A DNA stretch of 64,000 nt from Acidimicrobiia bacterium UBA5794 (GTDB taxonomy: Bacteria > Actinomycetota > Acidimicrobiia > Spongiisociales > UBA5794). Location of the stretch: assembly GCA_002418265.1 (NCBI GenBank), contig DIDS01000010.1:157917-221916 (forward strand). Direction: 5' to 3'. The notes under the pieces were generated by a model. It saw only the letters and a program-made list of their open reading frames with translations. It was not told the DNA's origin and made no database searches. The position numbers and the translations under genes were made by a program. This document shows positions 54,024-62,807 of the stretch, piece by piece; within the stretch, counting starts at the first letter, position 1; each line of letters starts with the position of its first letter.

Positions 54024-55511
54024 ATGAAGCAGATCAACCACATCATCGGAGGGAGCGAGATCGCGTCGAGCTCGGGGCGGACTTCTGACGTCTACAACCC
54101 CGCAACCGGCGAGGTGACCGCCACCGTCGGCTTGGCATCCGTCGAAGAGGTTGATGGTGCCGTCGCAGTTGCAAAGTCGGCCTTTGAAACGTGGAGTGCC
54201 ACGTCGATCGCCAAGAGATCCGTGATCATGTACCGGTTCCGTGACCTGGTCGACAAGCATGCCGAGGACTTCGCCGCCCTTCTCACTGCTGAGCACGGGA
54301 AGGTGCTTTCAGATTCCCTCGGTGAGGTCAACCGTGGACTTGAGAACATTGAGTATGCCTGCGGACTTGCCGAGCATCTGAAGGGATCTTTTTCGCAGGA
54401 GGCGTCGACAGGCATCGACGTGTACTCGGTTCGGCAACCACTGGGCGTGGTTGCAGGCATCACCCCGTTCAACTTCCCGGCAATGGTTCCGATGTGGATG
54501 TACCCGAATGCCATTGCTGCGGGAAACACATTCGTGCTCAAGCCTTCTGAGAAGGATCCGAGTGTGAATCTGCTTGCGGCCGAACTGCTTGCGAAGGCTG
54601 GCCTTCCAGACGGGGTCTTCAACATCGTCCAGGGTGACAAGGTCGCTGTTGATCGACTCCTTGAGCACCCTGACGTCAAGGCGGTTTCGTTCGTCGGCTC
54701 CACACCGATTGCTCGATACGTGTACACGACGGGGACGAACAATGGAAAGCGTGTGCAGGCGCTGGGAGGTGCCAAGAACCACATGGTTGTGCTCCCCGAC
54801 GCCGACATTGGCCTTGCTGCGGATGCTGCTGTAAGTGCCGGATACGGCTCGGCGGGTGAGCGCTGTATGGCGATCTCGATCATCGTGGCTGTTGGCTCGG
54901 CTGCTGATCCACTCATTGAGGCGATCACACAACGCATACCGGGTGTGATCGTTGGAGACGGAACCGATCCATCCTCTCAGATGGGTCCACTCATCACGAG
55001 GGAGCATCGCGACCGCGTGGCATCGTTCGTCACGAATGCCCCCGGAGAGGGAGCCACCGTGATTGTCGATGGCACTGAGCAGAGTTTTGACAGCGACGGG
55101 TTCTTTCTTGCACCATCCCTCATCGACAACGTGGCTCCCGGCATGGCGTGCTACGACCAGGAGATCTTCGGTCCGGTGCTGGGTGTGGTTCGAGTCGACA
55201 CGTACGAAAAAGCGATCAAGATCATTGCCGACAACCCGTGGGGCAACGGGACAGCAATCTTCACCAGGGATGGTGGGGCGGCGAGACGGTTCCAGATCGA
55301 TGTCGACGCCGGCATGGTTGGTATCAACGTTCCCGTGCCTGTCCCCGTGTCGTACTACAGCTTTGGCGGATGGGGTGATTCGCTGTTCGGGGACTCTCAC
55401 GCGTACGGCCCGGAAGGCATCCATTTCTACACGAAGGCAAAGGTTGTGACCTCGCGTTGGCCCGATCCCGCGACAAGCTCAATCGATCTCGGCTTTCCGC
55501 AGAACGTCTGA
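54024..55511 (+). CDS. mmsA: CoA-acylating methylmalonate-semialdehyde dehydrogenase
   Basis: A 495-residue aldehyde dehydrogenase superfamily member with the MMSDH pattern: N-terminal INHIIGGSE, GVVAGITPFNFPAMVPMWM, and the catalytic Cys in GSAGERCMAIS. It converts malonate semialdehyde to acetyl-CoA, and methylmalonate semialdehyde to propionyl-CoA, with loss of CO2. It completes the carbon route of pyrimidine breakdown. A CGGAG site precedes the ATG. Confidence 0.93.
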   Translation: MKQINHIIGGSEIASSSGRTSDVYNPATGEVTATVGLASVEEVDGAVAVAKSAFETWSATSIAKRSVIMYRFRDLVDKHAEDFAALLTAEHGKVLSDSLGEVNRGLENIEYACGLAEHLKGSFSQEASTGIDVYSVRQPLGVVAGITPFNFPAMVPMWMYPNAIAAGNTFVLKPSEKDPSVNLLAAELLAKAGLPDGVFNIVQGDKVAVDRLLEHPDVKAVSFVGSTPIARYVYTTGTNNGKRVQALGGAKNHMVVLPDADIGLAADAAVSAGYGSAGERCMAISIIVAVGSAADPLIEAITQRIPGVIVGDGTDPSSQMGPLITREHRDRVASFVTNAPGEGATVIVDGTEQSFDSDGFFLAPSLIDNVAPGMACYDQEIFGPVLGVVRVDTYEKAIKIIADNPWGNGTAIFTRDGGAARRFQIDVDAGMVGINVPVPVPVSYYSFGGWGDSLFGDSHAYGPEGIHFYTKAKVVTSRWPDPATSSIDLGFPQNV

Positions 55512-55515
55512 GAGG

Positions 55516-56460
55516 ATGGTGACACGCGAGGAGACGTCGCGGGCAATTGCTCGCCACGAACGCAAGGAAGCAATTCGGCGCGGTGTGCGACGCGTCGTGG
55601 TGTTCCTTGCCTTTCTTGTCGTCCTTGCCTTGGTGTATACGGGTTACAAGGCGTTTGGTGAGTCCATCAATGATGCCCAAACCGAATGGCCCGTCGTTGG
55701 GCGGGTGCTGCCCCGTACGAACGATCTCACAATGCCTCCGATCATCGACATGATCACCGAACTTGGTCAACCACCGCAACGAAATTCGTCCAAGCCCCTC
55801 GCCGCGTTCATCGCCGAGGCCTCTCTGTTCACGTTTCGTGAAGCAGCGTTCGGTTTTTTCTTTGGCATGGTGCTCGGGTTGGCATTGGCAATCCTCATGC
55901 TGCGGTCACGCTGGATCGAACGGGGTCTGTCGCCGTATTTGGTGGCAAGCCAGACGGTGCCCCTTGTCGCCATTGCACCGATCGTGGTCATTTGGGGGTC
56001 AAAGTCGATGGGCTGGCTTCCCTTTGTTTGGCAGCCGTGGATGTCGGTTTCGATCATTGCGACCTACCTCACCTTCTTTCCTGTGGCGATGAACGGCATC
56101 CGGGGTCTGAAGTCGGCAGATCCCGCCGCCATGGAGCTGATGCGGTCGTATGCCGCTTCACGGCGTCAAACGCTGATGAAGCTTCAGCTTCCCGCAGCAC
56201 TTCCGTATCTGTTCGTTGCGTTCAAATTGGCAGCGACGGTTTCGATCGTGGGGGCAATTGTCGGTGAGATCTCTGGTGGTGTGACCGGCGGACTCGGCCG
56301 GCTGATCCTCGACTACGCAAGCCGGTACACGACTGGACCCCCTCGTCTGTACGCGTCGGTCATGGGGGCGGCAGTCCTCGGCATTGCTGTCGTCGGGATG
56401 GTGACTGTCACCGAGTTCTTCGTCATGTCCAAACGCCGGGAAGGATCCACCACCTCATGA
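55516..56460 (+). CDS. ABC transporter permease, pyrimidine operon (first)
   Basis: A 314-residue SsuC/TauC-type permease (BPD_transp_1) with about six helices and the cytoplasmic ATPase-contact loop AAMELMRSYAASRRQTLMKLQLPAALPY. A longer N-terminus than its partner starts TREETSRAIARHERKEA. It starts 5 bp after mmsA and overlaps the ATPase gene by 4 bases. Confidence 0.87.
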   Translation: MVTREETSRAIARHERKEAIRRGVRRVVVFLAFLVVLALVYTGYKAFGESINDAQTEWPVVGRVLPRTNDLTMPPIIDMITELGQPPQRNSSKPLAAFIAEASLFTFREAAFGFFFGMVLGLALAILMLRSRWIERGLSPYLVASQTVPLVAIAPIVVIWGSKSMGWLPFVWQPWMSVSIIATYLTFFPVAMNGIRGLKSADPAAMELMRSYAASRRQTLMKLQLPAALPYLFVAFKLAATVSIVGAIVGEISGGVTGGLGRLILDYASRYTTGPPRLYASVMGAAVLGIAVVGMVTVTEFFVMSKRREGSTTS

Positions 56461-57263
56461 CCGAACACGAAACACAATCTCCTTCAATTACAACAACGGT
56501 TGAGCTCGACTCGGTGTCGAAGGTTTTCAACCTCGGCAAGCCGAATGAGGTTCACGCACTTGACAGCATCGACCTGACGATCAACAACGGCACATTCGTG
56601 TCGCTGATCGGCGCATCGGGGTGTGGCAAGTCGACGCTACTGCGATTGATGGGTGCACTGACGCATCCAACCGAGGGCTCGGTGCTTGTGAACGGAAAGT
56701 CGGCAGATCAGGCACGCCTTGACCGCGACTACGGCATGGCGTTCCAGACGTCCGGACTGTTTGAGTGGAGAACCGTGATCCAGAACATCGAGCTCCCACT
56801 TCAGCTCATGGGTTGGGACAAGGTACTGCGCAAGGAACGGGCAAGAGAGATGCTCGAACTCGTGAAGCTCCCGGAGTTCGGCGATCACTATCCGCGGGAG
56901 CTTTCCGGCGGGATGAAGCAGCGCGTTGCAATTGCGCGGGCGCTTTCGTTCCACCCTCAGCTTCTACTCATGGACGAACCGTTTGGAGCCCTCGATGAGA
57001 TGACCCGTGAACACATGCAGATGGAGGTCCTCGAAATCTGGGAGAAGACCGGAAAGACCATCGTGTTCGTGACTCACTCGATCCCTGAGGCAGTCTTCCT
57101 GTCCAACCGGGTCGTCGTCATGTCGCCGAGGCCCGGACGGATCGCAGCAGACATCTCCGTCAGCCTCGGCAAGCGGGATTTTGACACCCGAGAATCACAG
57201 GCCTTCTTCGATTCGATCACCGAGGTGCGTGAGGCGCTGCGTTTCAAGGAGTCCAACAGGTGA
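56457..57263 (+). CDS. ABC transporter ATP-binding protein, pyrimidine operon
   Basis: A 268-residue ATPase of the nitrate/taurine/thiamine-precursor type: GASGCGKSTL, LSGGMKQRVAIARAL, LLMDEPFGALD and FVTHSIPEA. It powers uptake through the two permeases that flank it; 4-base overlaps on both sides imply coupled synthesis. Confidence 0.9.
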   Translation: MTEHETQSPSITTTVELDSVSKVFNLGKPNEVHALDSIDLTINNGTFVSLIGASGCGKSTLLRLMGALTHPTEGSVLVNGKSADQARLDRDYGMAFQTSGLFEWRTVIQNIELPLQLMGWDKVLRKERAREMLELVKLPEFGDHYPRELSGGMKQRVAIARALSFHPQLLLMDEPFGALDEMTREHMQMEVLEIWEKTGKTIVFVTHSIPEAVFLSNRVVVMSPRPGRIAADISVSLGKRDFDTRESQAFFDSITEVREALRFKESNR

Positions 57264-58036
57264 TCAAGAGAGCCTTTGTTGGAGCATTTCCCTCACTGGT
57301 CATTGGCCTCGGTGGACTTGTTCTGTGGGAGGTCTCGCTGCTGGTACTCAAACCCGACGGGTTCTTGCTCCCGCGCCCAAGCGAGATCCTTGGGTCTTTC
57401 GTCGAGCATTTTGATGCCATCTGGTCGGCAACGCTCAACACGGGCTACATCGTGGTCACGGGTCTGATCGTCGGGGTGTTGCTTGGAGTTGCTTGGGCAC
57501 TCTTGGTGTCTCGGTTCCGTATCGCGGACGAGACACTCACCCCCCTTGCCATTGCCTTGAACGCGATTCCCATCATCGCCCTCGCTCCGATCTTCAATGC
57601 CTGGTACGGACTCCTCTCCCCAACTTCGAATCAGGCGATCGTCGTGTTGCTCGTGTTCTTCCCCGTCTTCATCAACACCACGAAAGGATTGACGAGCGTT
57701 GGTGCCACTGAGATCGAACTCATGCGCTCCTACGCTGCATCGAAATGGGAGATCACAAAGATGATCCGAATTCCCAACGCCATGCCGCTGTTCTTTACAG
57801 CTCTCAAGATCGCGTCATCTCTTGCGGTGATTGGGGCAATCGTGGCAGAGTACTTCGGTGGAAGCCAAGACACGCTGGGACAGTTCATTGTCCAGAATGC
57901 TGCGTCAGGGAGGTACACCAATGCGTGGGCGGCCGTCATTGCGGCTAGCGTCATGGGAATCACCCTGTATCTCGTGAGTGGAGGATTTGAAAGGGTGGCC
58001 ACTCCGTGGCGACCGGATGTAGATCTCGTTGGTTGA
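57260..58036 (+). CDS. ABC transporter permease, pyrimidine operon (second)
   Basis: A 258-residue SsuC/TauC-type permease with about six helices; the contact loop is TEIELMRSYAASKWEITKMIRIPNAMP. It would form a heterodimer with the first permease. It overlaps the ATPase stop. Confidence 0.88.
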   Translation: MIKRAFVGAFPSLVIGLGGLVLWEVSLLVLKPDGFLLPRPSEILGSFVEHFDAIWSATLNTGYIVVTGLIVGVLLGVAWALLVSRFRIADETLTPLAIALNAIPIIALAPIFNAWYGLLSPTSNQAIVVLLVFFPVFINTTKGLTSVGATEIELMRSYAASKWEITKMIRIPNAMPLFFTALKIASSLAVIGAIVAEYFGGSQDTLGQFIVQNAASGRYTNAWAAVIAASVMGITLYLVSGGFERVATPWRPDVDLVG

Positions 58037-58071
58037 GACCAACGATGACCATGAAAGAGTGAGGAGACTCA

Positions 58072-59235
58072 ATGCAATTGATCAAGAAGCTAGGTGCGAC
58101 CCGATGGCTTGTCGTGTTCGCCGTGGTTGCGATGCTGGCGGCAGCGTGCAGCTCGGACAGCGACGACACCACCACCACCGCAGGTGACGATTCCACGGTG
58201 ACAACAGAAGGATCCATGGAGCTGACGCCGGTATCACTGCAGCTCCAGTGGTTCACCCAAGCCCAGTTTGCCGGGTACTACGCGGCTGTCGCTAAAGGTT
58301 TCTATGAGGATCTCGGTCTGGACGTCACGCTCCTTGAAGGTGGTGTGGACATCGTCCCCGCGACCGTGCTCGGAGCAGGTGGCGCTGACTTTGCCGAGTC
58401 GTGGGCTGTGCGTGCACTCGGACCCAGAGAAGAGGGAGCCGATATTGTCAATATCTCCCAAATATTTGAGCGATCCGCGCTGCTTCAGGTCTCGTTTGCA
58501 GATAAAGGCATTACAGGACCAGCTGATCTGGCGGGGTTGAATGTTGGGAGCTGGGGATTCGGCAACGAGGCCGAGCTGTACGCAGGACTCCGAAGTGTCG
58601 GACTCGATCCACAATCTGACGTCAACATCGTCCAGCAGCAGTTCGACATGCTTGCCTTTATCGCAGGTGACATCGATGCAGCCCAGGCAATGACCTACAA
58701 CGAATATGCGCAGGTCCTCGAAACGATCAATCCGGATACCGGTGAGCTGTTCCAGCCAGAGGATCTCGCTGTCATCGACTGGAACAAGGTCGGTACCGCA
58801 ATGCTCCAGGACGGAATCTGGGCCGATGCGGGCCGACTCGAGAGCGACCCTGAATACCGAGAGACTGCCGTCAAGTTGGTTCAGGGTTCGATCATGGGTT
58901 GGGCATTCTGTCGAGACAACTTTGACGAGTGTGTCGATATCGTTCTTGACGCGGGTCCGACACTTGGCGAGTCGCATCAGCGTTGGATGCTCAACGAGGT
59001 CAACAACCTGATTTGGCCCGCGTCAAACGGAGTTGGAACGATGGATCCGGTTCTGTGGAATCAGACCATCAAGAATGCTGTTGATGGCGAGCTCCTTTCA
59101 GCTGACCCCGGCCCCGACGCCTATCGCACGGACATCAACGAAGAGGCCCTCACGAACCTCCGTGCTGCCGGTGTCGATGTTGACGGCAACGGATGGACAC
59201 CGAAGGAAATCGAGCTCACCGAGGGCGGCGAGTAG
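58072..59235 (+). CDS. NMT1/THI5-like substrate-binding lipoprotein
   Basis: A 387-residue exported binding protein. A lipobox LAAAC follows the signal helix, then a Thr/Asp-rich linker and the family start VSLQLQWFTQAQFAGYYAAVAKGFYEDLGLDV. NMT1/THI5-type proteins bind pyrimidine-like compounds, riboflavin or related nitrogen heterocycles, so uracil, thymine or dihydropyrimidines are reasonable ligands here. GAGGAG precedes the ATG. Confidence 0.88.
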   Translation: MQLIKKLGATRWLVVFAVVAMLAAACSSDSDDTTTTAGDDSTVTTEGSMELTPVSLQLQWFTQAQFAGYYAAVAKGFYEDLGLDVTLLEGGVDIVPATVLGAGGADFAESWAVRALGPREEGADIVNISQIFERSALLQVSFADKGITGPADLAGLNVGSWGFGNEAELYAGLRSVGLDPQSDVNIVQQQFDMLAFIAGDIDAAQAMTYNEYAQVLETINPDTGELFQPEDLAVIDWNKVGTAMLQDGIWADAGRLESDPEYRETAVKLVQGSIMGWAFCRDNFDECVDIVLDAGPTLGESHQRWMLNEVNNLIWPASNGVGTMDPVLWNQTIKNAVDGELLSADPGPDAYRTDINEEALTNLRAAGVDVDGNGWTPKEIELTEGGE

Positions 59236-59279
59236 GTACTTCGGAAAGCTGAGGATCAAGACAACAGGATGGAACGGGT

Positions 59280-60632
59280 ATGAACCAGACGGAGGCACCA
59301 AGAGAATCGTTGTCAGCGCTGCAACCAGCGCCGACGATTGCGGTGTCGGCCCTCAGGCCGGCACCGACGATGACCTGGGACGAGGCGCTTGTGGAGGCAC
59401 ATCGATGTCTGATGTGTTGGGATGCACCCTGTACACGGGCGTGCCCAACGAGCATCAATGTGCCACAGTTCATCAAGCGGATATCGACCGGTGATCTCCT
59501 CGGTTCTGCCCGAACCATCCTGTCGTCGAACATCCTTGGAGCATCATGTGCACGGGTGTGCCCCGTCGAGATGCTCTGCGAGGGTGCGTGCGTGCTCAAC
59601 GATCTCCACGAACGGCCAATCCAGATCGGTCGTCTCCAGGCATTCGGGACGGAGGATGTCGTCTTCGGCAACCACAATCCGTTCGAGATTGCCGCCCCGA
59701 CGGGACGCTCAATCGGGGTCATCGGGGCTGGACCAGCGGGCCTCTCTGTTGGTGCCGAATTGGTCAAGCTTGGGCACTCTGTTGTGATCTACGACGCACA
59801 GCCACAGCCCGGAGGTCTCAACACCTACGGTGTGGCCAATTACAAGATGGACATGGCGACTGCGATTGCTGAGGTTGCGTTCATCACGAGCCTCGGTGTC
59901 GAGATACGCACCGGTGTCTCGGTGGGCTCCGACATCTCGATTGATGATCTCATGGAGACCCATGAGGCTGTCTTTGTTGGCGTTGGCCTCGGCGGGATAC
60001 CACCGCTCGGAATCATGGGAGAGGATCTCAACGGTGTCGAAGATGCTCTCGATTTCATCGCAGACGTCCGCAATGGTTCTGCCGTTGTCAGTGGTCAGCG
60101 TGTTGCGGTCATCGGTGGTGGCAATACCGCGATTGATGCGGCGACACAATCGGCTCTTTCGGGTGCACAGCATGTGTATCTCGTCTACCGCCGCGGCCGT
60201 GAACAGATGGGCGGCTACCCCCACGACATTGAGCGTGCGCTCCAACAGGGTGTCGAGTTTGTTCACTGGAGCACGCCAGACCGGATCGAAGGAAGCGATT
60301 CCGTCGAGCGGTTGGTGTGTTCGAGAACGGAGCTCACCACCGATGGCACGCTCGTCGTGATCGATGGGACCGAGTACGCGATTCCGGTTGACCGAGTGCT
60401 GCGCGCAACGGGACAGGCGAAACGGACCGGGTTCCTCGGGACGCTCGCCGGGGTGGAAACCGACAGCAGTGGCCGGGTCATTGTTGATGAGCATCACAGA
60501 ACAGGTAATGACCGCATTTGGGCAGGCGGTGACTGTGTCAATGGTGGCAAGGAAGTTGTCAACGCTGTTGAACATGGGAAGATCGCAGCCCGAAACATCC
60601 ACGAGGCGCTGCTTGCGTCCGTCGGTATCTGA
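59280..60632 (+). CDS. preT: NAD-dependent dihydropyrimidine dehydrogenase, PreT subunit
   Basis: 450 residues. An N-terminal iron-sulfur domain with CLMCWDAPCTRAC and CARVCPVEMLCEGAC resembles the small subunit of glutamate synthase. FAD (GAGPAGLSVGAEL) and NAD (IGGGNTAID) domains follow. With PreA it reduces uracil or thymine to the dihydro form. The start has GGAACGGG just before it. Confidence 0.92.
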   Translation: MNQTEAPRESLSALQPAPTIAVSALRPAPTMTWDEALVEAHRCLMCWDAPCTRACPTSINVPQFIKRISTGDLLGSARTILSSNILGASCARVCPVEMLCEGACVLNDLHERPIQIGRLQAFGTEDVVFGNHNPFEIAAPTGRSIGVIGAGPAGLSVGAELVKLGHSVVIYDAQPQPGGLNTYGVANYKMDMATAIAEVAFITSLGVEIRTGVSVGSDISIDDLMETHEAVFVGVGLGGIPPLGIMGEDLNGVEDALDFIADVRNGSAVVSGQRVAVIGGGNTAIDAATQSALSGAQHVYLVYRRGREQMGGYPHDIERALQQGVEFVHWSTPDRIEGSDSVERLVCSRTELTTDGTLVVIDGTEYAIPVDRVLRATGQAKRTGFLGTLAGVETDSSGRVIVDEHHRTGNDRIWAGGDCVNGGKEVVNAVEHGKIAARNIHEALLASVGI

Positions 60633-60641
60633 GGAGGAGCG

Positions 60642-61946
60642 ATGGCTGACCTATCAGTGAACATCTGCGGCATCGAGTCGCCAAACCCGTTTTGGCTTGC
60701 ATCGGCCCCTCCGACGAACACCGGCGATCAGATCGCCCGCGCCTTTGATGCAGGATGGGGTGGGGCGGTATGGAAGACGCTCGGCGAGCCGATCGAGAAC
60801 GTCTACAGCCGCTACTCGTCCGTTGACATCAACGGCTCACGCATGATGGGTTTCAGCAACATTGAGCTCATCACCGACCGTTCACTTGAACTCAATCTCA
60901 TCGAGATCGAGGAGGTCAAGCGCCGCTATCCCGACAACGCCGTGATCGTGAGTCTCATGGTCGAATCGGATCCCGATGCGTGGGACACGATCATCAAACA
61001 GGTCGAACAGGCAGGCGCCGACGGGATCGAACTCAACTTTGGATGCCCTCACGGCATGTCAGAACGAGGCATGGGAGCCGCCGTCGGGCAGGTACCCGAA
61101 TATACGTGTGACATCACGACATGGGCCAAGTCGTCCGCCACGACGCCCGTGTTCGTCAAGTTGACACCGAACATCACCGACATCCGCTACGCGGCAAGGG
61201 CTGCCAAGAATGGTGGTGCCGACGCAGTGTCGCTGATCAACACCATCAACTCCATCACCGGAGTCGATTTGGATTCGTTCACGCCTCGTCCCGTTGTGGG
61301 CGACATGTCGAGCCATGGGGGATACTGCGGCCCAGCGGTCAAGCCGATCGCACTCAACATGGTGGCTTCGATCGCAGCGGACCCTCAGACGGCCGACCTT
61401 CCGATCTCGGGTATTGGGGGTATCGGAACATGGCAGGACGCTGCCGAATACATCCTGCTTGGTGCCACAACCATTCAGGTCTGCACCGCCGTCATGCACT
61501 ACGGCTACCGGATCGTCGAGAGCATGCACGAGGGCCTTTCGAACTACCTCGACGGGAAGGGCTTGTCGAGCGTCGAGGAGTTGCGTGGCAAGTCGCTCGA
61601 ACGTGTCACGACGTGGGAGAACCTCGACATCAACTATGTCCACAAGGCGGAAATCAACCAGGAGACGTGCATCGGCTGTGCGTTGTGCTACATCGCCTGC
61701 GAGGACGGTGCCCATCAGGCAATCGGAGTGAAGGCGACCGAGGACGGCAAGAGCGAGGTCTGGATCAAGTGGGACGACTGTGTCGGCTGCAACCTGTGCA
61801 GCCTTGTATGCCCCGTCAAGGACTGCATCACGATGGTCCCCCAAGATGTGGGTGCCACATCGATGACCTGGGTCGAGTATTCAAGTGACAACCCCCCCGG
61901 AGAGCTCTACCCACGCCCCAAGCACGGCCTAACAATCAGCAGCTGA
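60642..61946 (+). CDS. preA: NAD-dependent dihydropyrimidine dehydrogenase, PreA subunit
   Basis: 434 residues. The FMN barrel (about 1-310) resembles dihydroorotate dehydrogenase: PNPFWLASAPPTNT, ELNFGCPHGMSERGMG, VKLTPN, SGIGGI. A C-terminal ferredoxin domain has CIGCALCYIAC and CVGCNLCSLVCPVKDC. It is the catalytic pyrimidine-reducing subunit, partner of PreT. GGAGGAG precedes the ATG. Its stop coincides with the first base of repeat copy B. Confidence 0.94.
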   Translation: MADLSVNICGIESPNPFWLASAPPTNTGDQIARAFDAGWGGAVWKTLGEPIENVYSRYSSVDINGSRMMGFSNIELITDRSLELNLIEIEEVKRRYPDNAVIVSLMVESDPDAWDTIIKQVEQAGADGIELNFGCPHGMSERGMGAAVGQVPEYTCDITTWAKSSATTPVFVKLTPNITDIRYAARAAKNGGADAVSLINTINSITGVDLDSFTPRPVVGDMSSHGGYCGPAVKPIALNMVASIAADPQTADLPISGIGGIGTWQDAAEYILLGATTIQVCTAVMHYGYRIVESMHEGLSNYLDGKGLSSVEELRGKSLERVTTWENLDINYVHKAEINQETCIGCALCYIACEDGAHQAIGVKATEDGKSEVWIKWDDCVGCNLCSLVCPVKDCITMVPQDVGATSMTWVEYSSDNPPGELYPRPKHGLTISS

Positions 61947-61999
61947 TTCGCGTACCCAGGGTATGAGCCAACCCTGACGGTCGGTCACAGCCCAAAAAT
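61946..61999. repeat. Interspersed ~54-bp repeat, copy B
   Basis: Starts ATTCGCGTACCCAGGGTA (18 bases identical to copy A), then CCAACCCTGACGGT and CAGCCCAAAAA. It lies between preA and the convergent pilin gene. Confidence 0.85.
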
Positions 62000-62018
62000 C
62001 GCGCGGTTGCGATAGCGC

Positions 62019-62711
62019 CTACTTGGGCACCTCGACAACTACGACCGGTTCACTCGTTTCGTAGGTCACGTCGTCACCGTTGCTGTTCTCTGTCTCGATG
62101 GAAACGACTCGGAACTCGACCGACACGATCTGCTTCCAGGACTGGTCGGATTCCTTGTACTTGCGCTGGACTGTGAGAGACTGGTCGTCATCGTCGTCGT
62201 CGATCTTCAGCTTCTTTTGCTCCGTGGACGTTGTGCCGTCCGCAGCCGTGCTGACGATCTCGATCGTCAGCTTGACGTCCTCATCCCAGGTTGTGCCGAA
62301 GACGGCAATCGCATACCAATGGTTGTTGTTTTTCCACTCGGATGAACCGCTTGCCTCAATGACGGGTGGCTCATCCTCCGGCACAGTCGTGGTAGTGGTA
62401 GTGGTAGTGGTCGTCGGGGGCAGTGTGGTGGTGGTCGTGGTCGTCGGAGGCAGTGTGGTGGTGGTAGTGGTCGTTGAGGTGGTGGTCGTGCCGTCGTCAC
62501 CGGGTCCATCGTCGGTCTCGACCCACTGCGTGGCACTGGTAGAGATGCCAGCCGCCATGGTTTCGATCTCTGAAGTGACAGCGTTCCCTGCCATCGTTAT
62601 CGACCCGATGGATGCCACAGCGAAGAGCGCCGCAAGGAGCGCGTACTCAACCATCGTCGTACCTGCCTCCCCTCGAGGTGCGGCAAACCACGTTCGTTTC
62701 TTGATAGCCAT
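62019..62711 (-). CDS. Flp-like pilin with Thr/Pro linker and C-terminal domain
   Basis: 230 residues. A basic leader is followed by GEAGTTMVEYALLAALFAVASIG, a Flp/Tad-pilin-like processing site and hydrophobic helix. A low-complexity linker of three Thr runs broken by LPP spans about residues 77-113, and a beta-rich C-terminal domain of about 115 residues follows. Typical Flp pilins are only 50-70 residues, so this may be a minor or tip pilin. No Tad assembly genes are in the window. The linker DNA is a GTGGTGGTC-type microsatellite. Confidence 0.72.
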   Translation of the reverse strand: MAIKKRTWFAAPRGEAGTTMVEYALLAALFAVASIGSITMAGNAVTSEIETMAAGISTSATQWVETDDGPGDDGTTTTSTTTTTTTLPPTTTTTTTLPPTTTTTTTTTTVPEDEPPVIEASGSSEWKNNNHWYAIAVFGTTWDEDVKLTIEIVSTAADGTTSTEQKKLKIDDDDDDQSLTVQRKYKESDQSWKQIVSVEFRVVSIETENSNGDDVTYETSEPVVVVEVPK

Positions 62712-62765
62712 GCCACTTTTTCGACCGATTTCGGGCGCTGCTGTAGAGCTATTGCTGTGAAACGA

Positions 62766-62779
62766 ACTGACTAGTCAGT
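62766..62779. promoter_or_regulatory. 14-bp perfect palindrome upstream of the pilin gene
   Basis: ACTGACTAGTCAGT is a perfect palindrome 55 bases before the pilin ATG. On the minus strand it overlaps a TTGACT hexamer that could be a -35 box, so it may be a repressor operator. Confidence 0.5.
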
Positions 62780-62807
62780 CAATCCTCGAGGACCAATCGC
62801 CGATGTC

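Noticed and set aside
54309..55424. 371-residue open frame antisense to mmsA
   Set aside because: His/Arg-rich shadow of a clear aldehyde dehydrogenase gene.
47441..61946. Classical integrative element at ssrA
   Set aside because: No integrase, and the repeat begins after the tmRNA terminator instead of duplicating the tmRNA 3' end. Kept only as a possible repeat-bounded block.
62390..62500. GTGGTGGTC microsatellite as a separate repeat element
   Set aside because: It is the coding sequence of the pilin threonine linker.
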